Of a stretch of DNA of 37,969 nt, positions 22,775 to 30,799 are shown piece after piece. A program made the position numbers and the translations under genes. A model generated the notes under the pieces. It worked only from the letters and a program-made list of their open reading frames with translations, did not search any database and was not told the origin of the DNA. Source of the stretch: Chloroflexota bacterium (GTDB lineage: Bacteria > Chloroflexota > Anaerolineae > CG2-30-64-16); assembly GCA_026389845.1 (NCBI GenBank), contig JAPLHB010000033.1, forward strand, positions 1 through 37,969, given 5' to 3'. Within the stretch, counting starts at the first letter, position 1. Each line of letters begins with the position of its first letter.

Positions 22775-22972
22775 ATGTTTAGCCGCTTATTCCGCGGCGG
22801 CCGCGGGCAGGGCGAGGGCGGCCGCGGGCGCGGACAGGGCAACAAGCCGGGCTCTGGCCCCGGCGGCAACTGCGTCTGCCCGAAGTGCGGGTTCAAGACG
22901 CCGCACGTGGCCGGCCAGCGATGTACGGATATCGCTTGCCCGAAGTGCGGTACGCACATGGTAAAGGAATAG
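22775..22972 (+). CDS. Small double-CPxCG zinc-ribbon protein
   Basis: A 65-residue protein. A Gly/Arg-rich N-terminal half is followed by two zinc-knuckle motifs, CVCPKCGFKTPH and IACPKCGTHM, forming one zinc ribbon or rubredoxin-like site. A strong GGAGG site precedes the ATG. Small proteins like this are frequent next to DUF5320 and NifX-like genes. No function is known. Confidence 0.75.
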   Translation: MFSRLFRGGRGQGEGGRGRGQGNKPGSGPGGNCVCPKCGFKTPHVAGQRCTDIACPKCGTHMVKE

Positions 22973-22985
22973 AGGCAAACCCAAC

Positions 22986-23363
22986 ATGAAGCTCATCGTC
23001 ACAGCCACTGCACCCGAACTCGAGGCGTCAGTAGATCCACGCTTCGGACGCGGCGCCTACTTCGTCGTCGTAGATACCGAAACCATGCGCTGGCAGGCGC
23101 ACGAGAACCAGGGGATGAACGCAGCCGGTGGCGCCGGTTCCCTGGCCGCTCAGTTTGCGGCCCAACAGGGCGCCGAGGCCGTCATCAGCGGCGATTTCGG
23201 GCCCAACGCCTACGTTGCCCTCGCGGCCGGCGAGATCAAGATGGTTCTGCTCGGCCCCAGCAAGACGGTGCGAGAGGCGGTGGCCAACTTCACGGCCGGC
23301 ACGCTGGAGCAAGTGAGCGCGCCAACGGGAGCCGGGCACCACGGCGGGCACGGTGGGAGGTGA
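22986..23363 (+). CDS. NifX/NifB-type (DIM cofactor) protein, second copy
   Basis: A 125-residue single-domain protein with VTATAPELEASVDPRFGRGAY, a central GGAGSLAAQFAAQQGAEAV, ISGDFGPNAYVAL and the end SAPTGAGHHGGHGG. It is closest to the truncated copy at 1109-1357 and more distant from that at 20861-21241. It directly precedes the MinD/ferredoxin ATPase (4 nt gap), the arrangement of ORP-type loci. It probably binds a metal-sulfur cluster; which metal is not deducible. Confidence 0.85.
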   Translation: MKLIVTATAPELEASVDPRFGRGAYFVVVDTETMRWQAHENQGMNAAGGAGSLAAQFAAQQGAEAVISGDFGPNAYVALAAGEIKMVLLGPSKTVREAVANFTAGTLEQVSAPTGAGHHGGHGGR

Positions 23364-23367
23364 TCCG

Positions 23368-24276
23368 ATGAGGATCGCCGTCGCCAGCGGCAAAGGCGGC
23401 ACGGGCAAGACGACCGTGGCGACCAGCCTGGCGCTCAGCCTGGCGGAGGGAACGCCCGGGGATGCGGCGTGGTCTCCGCCGACCTTCCTGGACTGCGACG
23501 TCGAAGGTCCCAACGCGCACCTGTTCCTGGCGCCAATCTTCGAGCGGCGCCAGGACGTCGCAATCCAGATCCCGCGCGTGGACGCGGCGAAGTGCACGGC
23601 CTGCGGCAAGTGCGCCGAGGTTTGCCAGTATCACGCCATCGCGGTGCTGGGCAAAAAGACCCTGGTCTTCTCCCAGCTCTGCCACGGCTGCGGCAGTTGC
23701 ACCCTGGTCTGTCCGGAAGGCGCGATCAGCGAGGAGCCGCATGCCATCGGCGTCCTGGAAGCGGGCACGGCGGCCCGCGGCATCCCATTTGCGCGCGGGG
23801 TGTTGGACGTGGGCGAGCCGATGGCGACGCCCGCGATCCGCCAGCTCAAGCGGTGGGCGATCCCGGCGGACGGGCCGGAAGGCAGCGTAGTCATCCTGGA
23901 CGCGCCGCCCGGCACCTCGTGTCCCGTGGTCGAAGCCGTGCGCGGGGCTGACTACCTGCTGCTGGTCACTGAGCCGACCCCCTTCGGGCTGCACGACCTG
24001 CGTCTGGCCGCCGAGGTCGCGGCCGAGCTGGGCATCCCGGCTGGCGTGGTGATCAACCGCGACGGGATCGGGGACGCGGGCGTGGATGAGTTCTGCGCGG
24101 CCGCGGAATTGCCGATCCTGCTGCGCATCCCGTTCGAGCGCGCCATCGCGGAGGGGGTCGCACAGGGCCGGACGCTGGTGGACATCCATCCGGAGTACGT
24201 GACGCGTTTTCGTGCCGTATTTGAAGAAATCAGACTCAAATCCATGTCAGGAGGATTGACCCATGACCGAGATTGA
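23368..24276 (+). CDS. MinD/CooC-type ATPase with inserted 2[4Fe-4S] ferredoxin domain
   Basis: A 302-residue P-loop ATPase of the COG1149 type. The deviant Walker A motif ASGKGGTGKTT is at the N-terminus. A ferredoxin module with CTACGKCAEVC and CHGCGSCTLVCP is inserted at about residues 76-120, and ILDAPPGTSCPV follows as the Walker B/switch region. Pairs of such ATPases are encoded with the orange protein and probably build or reduce its cluster. A decayed copy lies at 30450-30766 and another intact relative at 31329-32240. The start at 23368 follows GGGAGGTGATCC. The 3' end overlaps tusA by 14 nt. Confidence 0.9.
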   Translation: MRIAVASGKGGTGKTTVATSLALSLAEGTPGDAAWSPPTFLDCDVEGPNAHLFLAPIFERRQDVAIQIPRVDAAKCTACGKCAEVCQYHAIAVLGKKTLVFSQLCHGCGSCTLVCPEGAISEEPHAIGVLEAGTAARGIPFARGVLDVGEPMATPAIRQLKRWAIPADGPEGSVVILDAPPGTSCPVVEAVRGADYLLLVTEPTPFGLHDLRLAAEVAAELGIPAGVVINRDGIGDAGVDEFCAAAELPILLRIPFERAIAEGVAQGRTLVDIHPEYVTRFRAVFEEIRLKSMSGGLTHDRD

Positions 24277-24517
24277 TCTAGCCACGATCCAGGCAGCGAA
24301 GACTGTAGATGCCCGCGCCATGTCCTGCCCCGGCCCACTGCTGGAGGCCAAGAAAGGCATCGGCGCCGTCAAGGTCGGTGGAGTGCTGGAAATCTGGTCC
24401 GGCGACCCGACCACGCGCAAGAACCTTTCCGACTGGTGCAAGAAACTGGGGCATGAGTTTCTTGGGTCCATCACAGAAGGCAGCTACGACCGGATCTTCA
24501 TCAAACGCAACAAATAA
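24263..24517 (+). CDS. tusA: TusA-family sulfur carrier protein, second copy
   Basis: An 84-residue TusA protein with a slightly longer N-terminus. The carrier cysteine lies in ARAMSCPGPLLEAKKGIG (CPGP instead of CPMP). The rest, VLEIWSGDPTTRKNLSDWCKKLGHEFLG, follows the TusA fold and includes an additional Cys. Start overlaps the MinD-type gene, with AGGAGGATT upstream. It directly precedes the MvhD-like and Qmo-like genes, so it may deliver or accept sulfur at the Qmo complex (inference). Confidence 0.92.
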   Translation: MTEIDLATIQAAKTVDARAMSCPGPLLEAKKGIGAVKVGGVLEIWSGDPTTRKNLSDWCKKLGHEFLGSITEGSYDRIFIKRNK

Positions 24518-24535
24518 AACGCAAAATGCGAAGCG

Positions 24536-24596
24536 TCAGGCGTAAAACGTAAACAAACAGGGAAGCCCAGGTCTCTGCATGACGTTTTGCGCCTGA
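24536..24596. repeat. Inverted repeat (TCAGGCGTAAAACGT family)
   Basis: TCAGGCGTAAAACGT (24536-24550) and ACGTTTTGCGCCTGA (24582-24596) are complementary except at one base. The element fills the gap between tusA and the MvhD-like gene, another family of small intergenic palindromes. Confidence 0.75.
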
Positions 24597-24615
24597 GCCA
24601 GCCAAGGAGTTCCTC

Positions 24616-25065
24616 ATGCCGGCAGCCACAAAAGACGAAACGCCCAAAATCCTGATCCTGGCCTCGCTTTCGGGGGGCTACCGCGGGGCGGATGCGACGG
24701 GACAATCGCACCTGGGCTATGCGCCCAACACGTACATCCTGCCCATCATGAGCGCAGCCATGTTCCCGGAGAGCTTCTACCTGAAAGCCTTCGAGCGCGG
24801 TTTTGACGGGATCCTTGTCATGTACAGCGGCACCGACAGCCCCTATAAAGGCGAGATAGAACGTACCGCTGAGATCATCGGCCGCACCTATGATCTGATG
24901 AAGGAACGTAACCTGGATCCTCGTCGCTTGAAGCTGACGTCCATCTGCACGGTCTGCGTGCAGCCATTCCTCAAAGAAGTGAACAGCATGAACCATCTGC
25001 TCGCCGGAATCGGGCCGTTGCCCAGGGAGCAGCAGCCCGAAGCGACAAGGGAAGGTGCGCGATGA
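24616..25065 (+). CDS. MvhD/FlpD-like protein lacking the [2Fe-2S] cysteines
   Basis: A 149-residue protein that aligns along its length with the delta subunit of methyl-viologen-reducing hydrogenase (MvhD), which passes electrons to HdrA. Matching positions are YRGADATGQSHLGYAPNTYI (MvhD: cysteine-flanked YxGAD), LKAFERGFDGILVMYSGTDS (MvhD: GADGVLVLGCHPGDC) and RLKLTSIC. The cysteines expected in the first, second and third motifs are all replaced; only ICTVC remains near the C-terminus. In sulfate reducers an MvhD domain is fused to QmoB; here it is separate, in front of the qmoA-like gene, and overlaps it by 4 nt. A structural rather than redox role is likely. Confidence 0.75.
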   Translation: MPAATKDETPKILILASLSGGYRGADATGQSHLGYAPNTYILPIMSAAMFPESFYLKAFERGFDGILVMYSGTDSPYKGEIERTAEIIGRTYDLMKERNLDPRRLKLTSICTVCVQPFLKEVNSMNHLLAGIGPLPREQQPEATREGAR

Positions 25066-26405
25066 CGACCGCCAAGCTGCACGTGGATACCCTGGTCGTG
25101 GGCGGCGGGATTGCCGGGATGCAGGCCTCGCTCGACCTGGCCGATCAGGGCTACCAGGTTGCTCTGGTGGAGAAAGCCCCCAGCATTGGTGGTAAGATGA
25201 TCGACCTGAGCAAGGTCTTCCCCACCCTGGACTGCTGCTCCTGCATCACCACCCCCAAGATGGCGGCTACCGCCCATCACGAGAACATCCACCTGCTGAC
25301 CTACACCGAGGTACAGAAGGTAGCGCGCAACGGAGCGGGCTTTGTGGTTCAGGCGCTCAAGCAACCGCGCTACGTGCGCGAGGATGATTGCACCGGCTGC
25401 CGTTCCTGCGAACTGGTCTGCCCGCTGGACCTGCCGGAGCTGGAAAACGAGTTCGGGCGCACGGCCCGCCGCGTGATTCATGTGCCATTTGCGACCGCCG
25501 TGCCGCAAAAAGCCCTGCTTGATATTGCCTCCTGCCTGTTCTGCGGCAAGTGTCTCCAGGTCTGCCCGTCCGACGCCATTGATTTCACCCAGCAGCCGGA
25601 AATGCTGGCAATCGAAGCCCGCTCTATCATCCTGGCCACCGGTTACGAGGTGACGCCCTATGACGCCAAAAAAGAATACGGGGCCGGAAAACTCCGCAAC
25701 GTGATTGACGGCCTGATGATGGAACGCCTGCTGGCGCCCACCGGCCCCTACGGACACGTGCTACGCCCTTCGGACGGCAAACAGCCCGAATCCATCGCTT
25801 ACGTCCAGTGCGCCGGCTCGCGCGACCTGACCCTGGGTGTGCCGTATTGCTCGCGGGTGTGCTGCATGTATGCCATCAAGCAGGCCATGCTGCTTTCCGG
25901 CGCACTGCCGCTGGCCGAGATCACCCTCTATTACATGGACATCCGCGCCTTTGGCAAAGGCTACGAGCAGTTTTACCAGAACGCCAAAGCCATGGGCATC
26001 GAGTTTGTCAAGGGCAAGGTGGCGCGCATCACGGAAGATGAACGGCAGAACCCCGTCGTGCGGGTGGAATTGGTGGATGAAGCCTCGCGCGTCGTGGAGC
26101 GCCAGCACGATCTGGTGGTGCTCTCCGTCGGGATGCTGCCCGGTTACAACCCGCAGGCCCTGTATGGCGTGTCGGTGGCCGAGGATGGGTTCGTCCGCAT
26201 CCCCAACACCAATCTGATGCCCACTGTAACCACCCAGGAAGGCATCTTGGTCACCGGCACGGCCGGCGGTCCGATGGACATTGTGGATTCCATTATGACG
26301 GCCGGCGCGGCCGCGGCGGAAACGGCAGCTTATCTCCACCGTCACCACGGGCACGCGGAAACAGCGTTCGTCGCGACCGCACAAGGGGGCGGATCCCATG
26401 CCTGA
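25062..26405 (+). CDS. qmoA: HdrA/QmoA-like FAD and iron-sulfur protein
   Basis: A 447-residue cytoplasmic flavoprotein of the HdrA family. An N-terminal Rossmann motif (VVGGGIAGMQASLDL) is followed by PTLDCCSCITTPKMA, the HdrA cysteine site next to the FAD. Two [4Fe-4S] motifs come next (CTGCRSCELVCP at about 109-120 and CLFCGKCLQVCP), then the second dinucleotide half (ILATGYEVTPYD, VQCAGSRD, CSRVCCMYAIKQAML) and GTAGGPMDIVDSIMTAGAA at the end. It is shorter than methanogen HdrA and has QmoA-like size and order. Overlaps the qmoB-like gene by 8 nt. Confidence 0.9.
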   Translation: MTTAKLHVDTLVVGGGIAGMQASLDLADQGYQVALVEKAPSIGGKMIDLSKVFPTLDCCSCITTPKMAATAHHENIHLLTYTEVQKVARNGAGFVVQALKQPRYVREDDCTGCRSCELVCPLDLPELENEFGRTARRVIHVPFATAVPQKALLDIASCLFCGKCLQVCPSDAIDFTQQPEMLAIEARSIILATGYEVTPYDAKKEYGAGKLRNVIDGLMMERLLAPTGPYGHVLRPSDGKQPESIAYVQCAGSRDLTLGVPYCSRVCCMYAIKQAMLLSGALPLAEITLYYMDIRAFGKGYEQFYQNAKAMGIEFVKGKVARITEDERQNPVVRVELVDEASRVVERQHDLVVLSVGMLPGYNPQALYGVSVAEDGFVRIPNTNLMPTVTTQEGILVTGTAGGPMDIVDSIMTAGAAAAETAAYLHRHHGHAETAFVATAQGGGSHA

Positions 26406-28455
26406 GGAAACTACGAAACCAGTGCAAGATCAAGAAGAACCCCGCGTTGGCGTTTACATCTGCACCTGCGGCGGCAACATCGGCGACGTGGTGCAGTGCC
26501 AACAGGTCGCCACAGCGTTGGGCAAACTCCCCAACGTGGTAACCTCGCACAGCGCCATGTTCATGTGCTCCGATCCCGGCCAGAAACTGATCATTGACGA
26601 CATCAAAGAGAACGGCGTCAACCGCGTCGTGGTGGGCGCCTGTTCCATCTTCCTGCACGAGCAGACTTTTCGCCGGGCGGTGAGCAGCGCCGGGCTGAAT
26701 CCCTATCTTTACTATCACGTTGGCCTGCGCGAACAGGTCAGTTGGGTGCACCATGATTGTCCGTCGGAAGCCACCAACAAAGCCATGCGGCTGATGGCCG
26801 CAGGCATCGCCAAGGCACGTCACATGCAGCCGCTGGAGCCGGTAAGTCTGACGGCGGCCAAACACGCCCTGGTCATCGGCGGCGGCGTGGCCGGTTTGCG
26901 CGCCGCGCTGGATCTCGCCCGCACGGGGCTACAAGTCACTCTGGTGGAAAAGAGTCATTTCCTGGGCGGACACATGTCCCAGTGGGAACATCTTTTCCCG
27001 ACCAAAGAAGACGCCCGCACGCTGTTGAACAGCCTGATCCAGCGTGTGCTGGCCGAACCCAATATCACCCTCCATACCGGCGCGGAAGTAGTGGCCTCCA
27101 AAGGCTACGTGGGTAATTTCCAGATCACCATCCGCCAGCAGCCGCGCGGGGTGCGGCCCGAGTTCGCGGCTGTCAAAGCAGCCATCGCCGCCTGCCCGGT
27201 GGAGGTGACGGACGAATTCAACTTCGGCCTCTCGCAGCGCAAGGCCATCTACCGGCCCTATGCAGGCTGTGTGCCGGAGAGCCCGGTCGTTGACTGGGGG
27301 AACTGCACCCGCTGCGGCGCATGCCTGAAGTTCGCCTCAGACGGCGGCATCCAGTTGGACGAGACGCCGCACGAGTTCGCGGTCAACGTCGGCGCGGTCG
27401 TCATTGCTACTGGGTTCCGCCCCTACGAACCCTTCCCCGGCGAGATGGGCTGGGGCAAGTTCCCCGAAGTGATCACGCTGCCCCAGTTGGAACGCTTGCT
27501 GGCTCCCGATGGCCCGACCGGCGGCGCATTGAAGTGGAACGGTCACCCAATCCAGAACGTTGCTATGATCCACTGCGTGGGCAGCCGACAAATCGAGGGC
27601 ATCCATCAGGCCCAGCCCGATGACAAGGTCAACGACTACTGCTCGCGGGTGTGCTGCACGGCCACCTTGAGCGCCGCCTGCCGCCTGCGGGAGAAATACC
27701 CCGGCAGCCATGTCTTTGACGTGTACGAAGACATCCGTACTTACGGCCGCGGTCACGAGGAGTATTACCGTGAGGCCGGCAAGAATCGGGTGACCTTCCT
27801 GCGTTACTTTGCCGAGGAAATCCCCCAGGTGGCACAGGCCCCGGCTGGCAGCGCTCATCCCCTGCTGGTCAAGGTGAAAGACCACTTGACCTGGGGCGAG
27901 GAGATCGAACTGCCGGTGGACCTGGTTGTGCTGGCGGTGGGGATGATGCCCAACCCGGTCGAAGACCTGATCGAAATCTTCAAGGTTGCTCCGGGCAGCG
28001 ACCGCTTCCTGTTGGAAGTGCATCCCAAACTGCGCCCGGTCGAGACCGCCATGACCGGCATCGTGCTGGCCGGCACGGCCCAGGGCCCGATGAACATCCA
28101 GGAGAGTATTGCGGCAGCAGGGGCGGCGGCCGCCAAAGTCGCGATCCTGCTCGGTCAGGGCCGGGTCGAACTGGAACCCTACGTGGCGCGGGTTGACCCG
28201 ACGCGCTGCCAGGGCACGGGCGAATGCGTCAAATGCTGCCCGCAGGAAGCTATCCACCTGGAGTCATACACCGAAAACGGTAGGACCTGCCAGCGCGCCG
28301 TGGTCACTCCGGCCAACTGCAACGGCTGCGGCGTGTGCGTGTCCGTCTGTCCAAACCGGGCGCTTGACGTGCAAGGCTGGCGGCTGGACGAGTACGCGGC
28401 CATGGTGGAAGCGATCACCGCCGAACTTCCTGCCCTAGAGGGTCAATATGCCTGA
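26398..28455 (+). CDS. qmoB: HdrA/QmoB-like FAD and iron-sulfur protein
   Basis: A 685-residue HdrA-type flavoprotein. The N-terminal domain has VGVYICTCGGNIGDVV and HSAMFMCSDPGQ. The FAD-binding Rossmann follows (VIGGGVAGLRAALDLA, GGHMSQWEHLFPTK). A central motif CTRCGACLKFASDGG has lost the fourth cysteine and proline of a ferredoxin site. Later come IHCVGSRQIEG and CSRVCCTATLSAA. The C-terminus has two further cluster motifs: CQGTGECVKCCP and CNGCGVCVSVCPNRAL. Sulfate-reducer QmoB ends in an MvhD domain; here that part is absent, and the protein at 24616-25065 may replace it. It likely partners the QmoA-like flavoprotein. Confidence 0.9.
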   Translation: MPEETTKPVQDQEEPRVGVYICTCGGNIGDVVQCQQVATALGKLPNVVTSHSAMFMCSDPGQKLIIDDIKENGVNRVVVGACSIFLHEQTFRRAVSSAGLNPYLYYHVGLREQVSWVHHDCPSEATNKAMRLMAAGIAKARHMQPLEPVSLTAAKHALVIGGGVAGLRAALDLARTGLQVTLVEKSHFLGGHMSQWEHLFPTKEDARTLLNSLIQRVLAEPNITLHTGAEVVASKGYVGNFQITIRQQPRGVRPEFAAVKAAIAACPVEVTDEFNFGLSQRKAIYRPYAGCVPESPVVDWGNCTRCGACLKFASDGGIQLDETPHEFAVNVGAVVIATGFRPYEPFPGEMGWGKFPEVITLPQLERLLAPDGPTGGALKWNGHPIQNVAMIHCVGSRQIEGIHQAQPDDKVNDYCSRVCCTATLSAACRLREKYPGSHVFDVYEDIRTYGRGHEEYYREAGKNRVTFLRYFAEEIPQVAQAPAGSAHPLLVKVKDHLTWGEEIELPVDLVVLAVGMMPNPVEDLIEIFKVAPGSDRFLLEVHPKLRPVETAMTGIVLAGTAQGPMNIQESIAAAGAAAAKVAILLGQGRVELEPYVARVDPTRCQGTGECVKCCPQEAIHLESYTENGRTCQRAVVTPANCNGCGVCVSVCPNRALDVQGWRLDEYAAMVEAITAELPALEGQYA

Positions 28456-28762
28456 CGCAAGCAAGGAAAAAGCTAAGAAAAGAACAGAAATGCTGGCCGA
28501 CCTGCGGAATCAGCGCCGGGAACGGGTCAAGCAGGCCCAGGCGCTGCTCAAAGAACAGCAGACGACGCGCAAGACCCTCAGCCGGGCCATGCAGGGGGAG
28601 CCAAAATCCATTCCCCAACTGGCCGAGGCGACCGGCCTGCCGGCCCATGCGGTCTTGTGGCACGTGGCTGCCATGAAGAAGTATGGCAATGTGGTTGAGA
28701 CCGGCATGGATGAGGACTCCGTCTACTATCTCTACACGCTGGCGGAGGAGGCGCGATCATGA
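28448..28762 (+). CDS. Small winged-helix-like protein inside the qmo operon
   Basis: A 104-residue protein. A highly charged N-terminal helix (about residues 5-45, Lys/Arg/Glu-rich, coiled-coil pattern) is followed by a short winged-helix-like fold with SIPQLAEATGLPAHAVLWHV and AAMKKYGNVVETG, then a beta wing with VYYLYTL. It overlaps both neighbours (8 nt with qmoB, 4 nt with qmoC), so translation is coupled. A DNA-binding regulator or a structural adaptor of the complex are both possible. No conserved metal ligands are seen. Confidence 0.72.
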   Translation: MPDASKEKAKKRTEMLADLRNQRRERVKQAQALLKEQQTTRKTLSRAMQGEPKSIPQLAEATGLPAHAVLWHVAAMKKYGNVVETGMDEDSVYYLYTLAEEARS

Positions 28763-29928
28763 GCTACCGGGCCGACCCTGATTTCCTCAGCGAACTCAAA
28801 CGCTACGGGAGCGTGAACGTCGAGTCCTGTTTCAACTGCGGCAACTGCACGGCGGTCTGCCCCCTCTCCAGCGAGACGGAGAACTTTCCGCGCCGTGTGA
28901 TCCGCTTTGCGCAACTGGGTTTGCGCGAACGCCTGTTGAGCAGCCGTGAACTATGGATGTGTTATTACTGCGGGGAATGCACTCAGACCTGCCCGCGCGA
29001 GGCTGACCCCGGAGAATTCATGGCCACGGTCCGGCGCTATGCGATTGCCAAATATGACCGTCTAGGGATTGCCCGTCTGTTGTACACCTCGCCGGTATTC
29101 AACGGGCTGTTCCTGGTTGTGCTGGCAGCCGTGCTTGGCCTGTTCATTTATGGTTTCCACGGGCCGCAGCCTGGCGACACACTGCGCCTGTTCGAGTTCA
29201 TTCCCGCGCATGTCATCCACACGCTGGGGCTGAGCGCGGGGCTGGTGGTCGTGGTAACGGCGCTCCTGGGCATGGCGACGATGGCGGTTCAGGTTGGCAA
29301 GGCTGCCGACCTGCCCAAGGGCGCTCGCCTCAATTGGCTGGGCGCACTCTGGGAGACGCTCGGAGTTGAAGCGCTGGCGCAGAGACGCTACCGCCAGGAT
29401 TGTGAAGCCTACGGCGGTGAAAAGCCGTGGTATCTCCAAAAATGGTTCATCCATGCGTCTATGCTGTGGGGCTTCCTGGGACTATTCGCTGCCACCGCCC
29501 TGGATTATCTCCTGGCACTGCTGGGGATCAAAGCAACCGGTACCTGGGTGCCGCTCTGGTATCCAGTCCGCCTGCTGGGAACGGTGGCCGGCCTGTTCCT
29601 GGTCTACGGTACGACGATGGCGCTCTTCAAGCGCTTCCGCAAGGGTGACGAATCCTCGGCACATTCGACCCCTTCGGATTGGTCTTTCCTGATCCTGATG
29701 TGGCTCTCGGGGATGACCGGCTTCGCCTTGGAGCTTGCGATCTACCTGCCGTACCCCTCCTCCTGGAGTTACTGGATGCTGCTGGCCCATCTGGTGGTCG
29801 TCTACGAATTGCTGCTGCTGGCGCCGTTCACGAAATTTGCCCATGCGATGTACCGCACGCTGGCCCTATATATCCATACGTTGAAGCCGCTGCCAGAACG
29901 TGAGGCGGCTACCGGCAGCGCAGATTGA
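28759..29928 (+). CDS. qmoC: QmoC-like membrane subunit (HdrC fused to HdrE-type cytochrome b)
   Basis: A 389-residue fusion. Residues 1-100 are HdrC-like, with two [4Fe-4S] motifs (C24, C27, C30, C34 in CFNCGNCTAVCP; C68, C71, C74, C78 in CYYCGECTQTCP). From residue 110 on there are about six transmembrane helices, with histidines (AHVIHTLGL, FIHASMLWGFLGLF, LLAHLVVVYELLLLAPFTKFAHA) suited to heme b, as in NarI/HdrE. This is the architecture of QmoC, which joins the cytoplasmic flavoproteins to the menaquinone pool. It ends the qmo run. A gap of 71 nt with a small hairpin leads to dsrE. Confidence 0.92.
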   Translation: MSYRADPDFLSELKRYGSVNVESCFNCGNCTAVCPLSSETENFPRRVIRFAQLGLRERLLSSRELWMCYYCGECTQTCPREADPGEFMATVRRYAIAKYDRLGIARLLYTSPVFNGLFLVVLAAVLGLFIYGFHGPQPGDTLRLFEFIPAHVIHTLGLSAGLVVVVTALLGMATMAVQVGKAADLPKGARLNWLGALWETLGVEALAQRRYRQDCEAYGGEKPWYLQKWFIHASMLWGFLGLFAATALDYLLALLGIKATGTWVPLWYPVRLLGTVAGLFLVYGTTMALFKRFRKGDESSAHSTPSDWSFLILMWLSGMTGFALELAIYLPYPSSWSYWMLLAHLVVVYELLLLAPFTKFAHAMYRTLALYIHTLKPLPEREAATGSAD

Positions 29929-29999
29929 AAGTGCGGTACTGCTGAGGCGCTTGCCTCGGCAGATTGAAGATAGTTCACCCTACCAGAAAGGAGTTCATC

Positions 30000-30362
30000 A
30001 TGTCTGAGAAAATGGTCGTTGTTTGCAATGGCGAGGAGGGCAAGAGCATCATGCCCGCGCTGATCTTCGCCACGTCGGGCATCGCCCTCGACTACGAGGT
30101 ACATTTCTTCTTTTGCCCGGCCGGGGCCAAATGGTCGCTCAAGGGCGAGCTGGAGAAACTCGGCACGCCCAAGGGCTTGCCCAACCCGGTGGGCCTGTTC
30201 GACACCCTCATCAGCATGGGGAAGAAGGTCACGCTCTGCAAACTGGCGCTCGAGAACAAGGGGATTGACCCGAAAGACATGCGTGACGAGCGCATCGTCA
30301 TCGAGAAACTGCCGCCCTTCCTGATGGACGCGGATGGCGCGACGATGACCTACGTCTTCTAA
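30000..30362 (+). CDS. DsrE-family protein downstream of the qmo genes
   Basis: A 120-residue DsrE-fold protein distinct from the left-block copies. It has VVVCNGEEGKSIMPALIFA, the FFFCPAGAKWSLKG segment (an additional Cys not in the others) and the conserved cysteine in KVTLCKLALENKGIDPKDM. AAAGGAG precedes the ATG at 30000. It probably exchanges sulfur with the TusA at 24263. The family is secure; the role is inferred. Confidence 0.85.
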   Translation: MSEKMVVVCNGEEGKSIMPALIFATSGIALDYEVHFFFCPAGAKWSLKGELEKLGTPKGLPNPVGLFDTLISMGKKVTLCKLALENKGIDPKDMRDERIVIEKLPPFLMDADGATMTYVF

Positions 30363-30449
30363 GAACCATGCCAATGGACGCCCGGCCAGCGGCCCTTGAA
30401 CGGCGACTTCGGTCGTTATTATGAGTGGGCGTTGTCGGCGTCCTGCCAG

Positions 30450-30766
30450 GTGGTGATCGTGGATGCGCCTTCCGGCATCTTGTGCCCGGTGGCGAAGTCG
30501 GCGCGGGGGGGCCTTTTTTCTCATGGTCACCCCCGCTGACCCGCTTCGGCCCGCACGACCTGCGGCTGGCGGCACAGAACGCGCGTGAACTGGGCATTCC
30601 CGCCGATGTCGTAATCAAACGCGCTGGGGTGGATGCGTTCTGTGCCGCCGCCGACCTGCCGATCTTGCCGCGCATCTCCTTCGAGCAAGCCACTGCGAAG
30701 GGGAGCGCACGCGAGCGGACGCTGGTGGAGATTCGTCCGCAGCACGTCTCACGTTTCCAACAGATG
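30450..30766 (+). pseudogene. Decayed C-terminal half of a MinD/CooC-type ATPase
   Basis: The fragment VVIVDAPSGILCPVAKSARG, then after a frame change at a G-run near 30508 FGPHDLRLAAQNARELGIPADVV, VDAFCAAADLPILPRISFEQ and RTLVEIRPQHVSRFQQM, matches residues from about 170 to the end of the intact ATPase at 23368-24276. The Walker A and ferredoxin part are missing, and the frame runs directly into the HAD gene. A local duplication followed by decay is likely. Confidence 0.85.
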
Positions 30767-30799
30767 GAGAGAATCTCACACGATAGGCAAGGTCACCAA

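Noticed and set aside
20861..23363. Part of a nitrogen-fixation cluster because of NifX-like proteins
   Set aside because: No nifHDK, nifE or nifN is present; neighbours are Mrp and MinD/ferredoxin ATPases as in orange-protein loci.
24616..29928. A canonical sHdr (HdrC1B1A-hyp-HdrC2B2) complex
   Set aside because: No HdrB gene is present, and the gene order and membrane-fused HdrC-HdrE protein match QmoABC instead.
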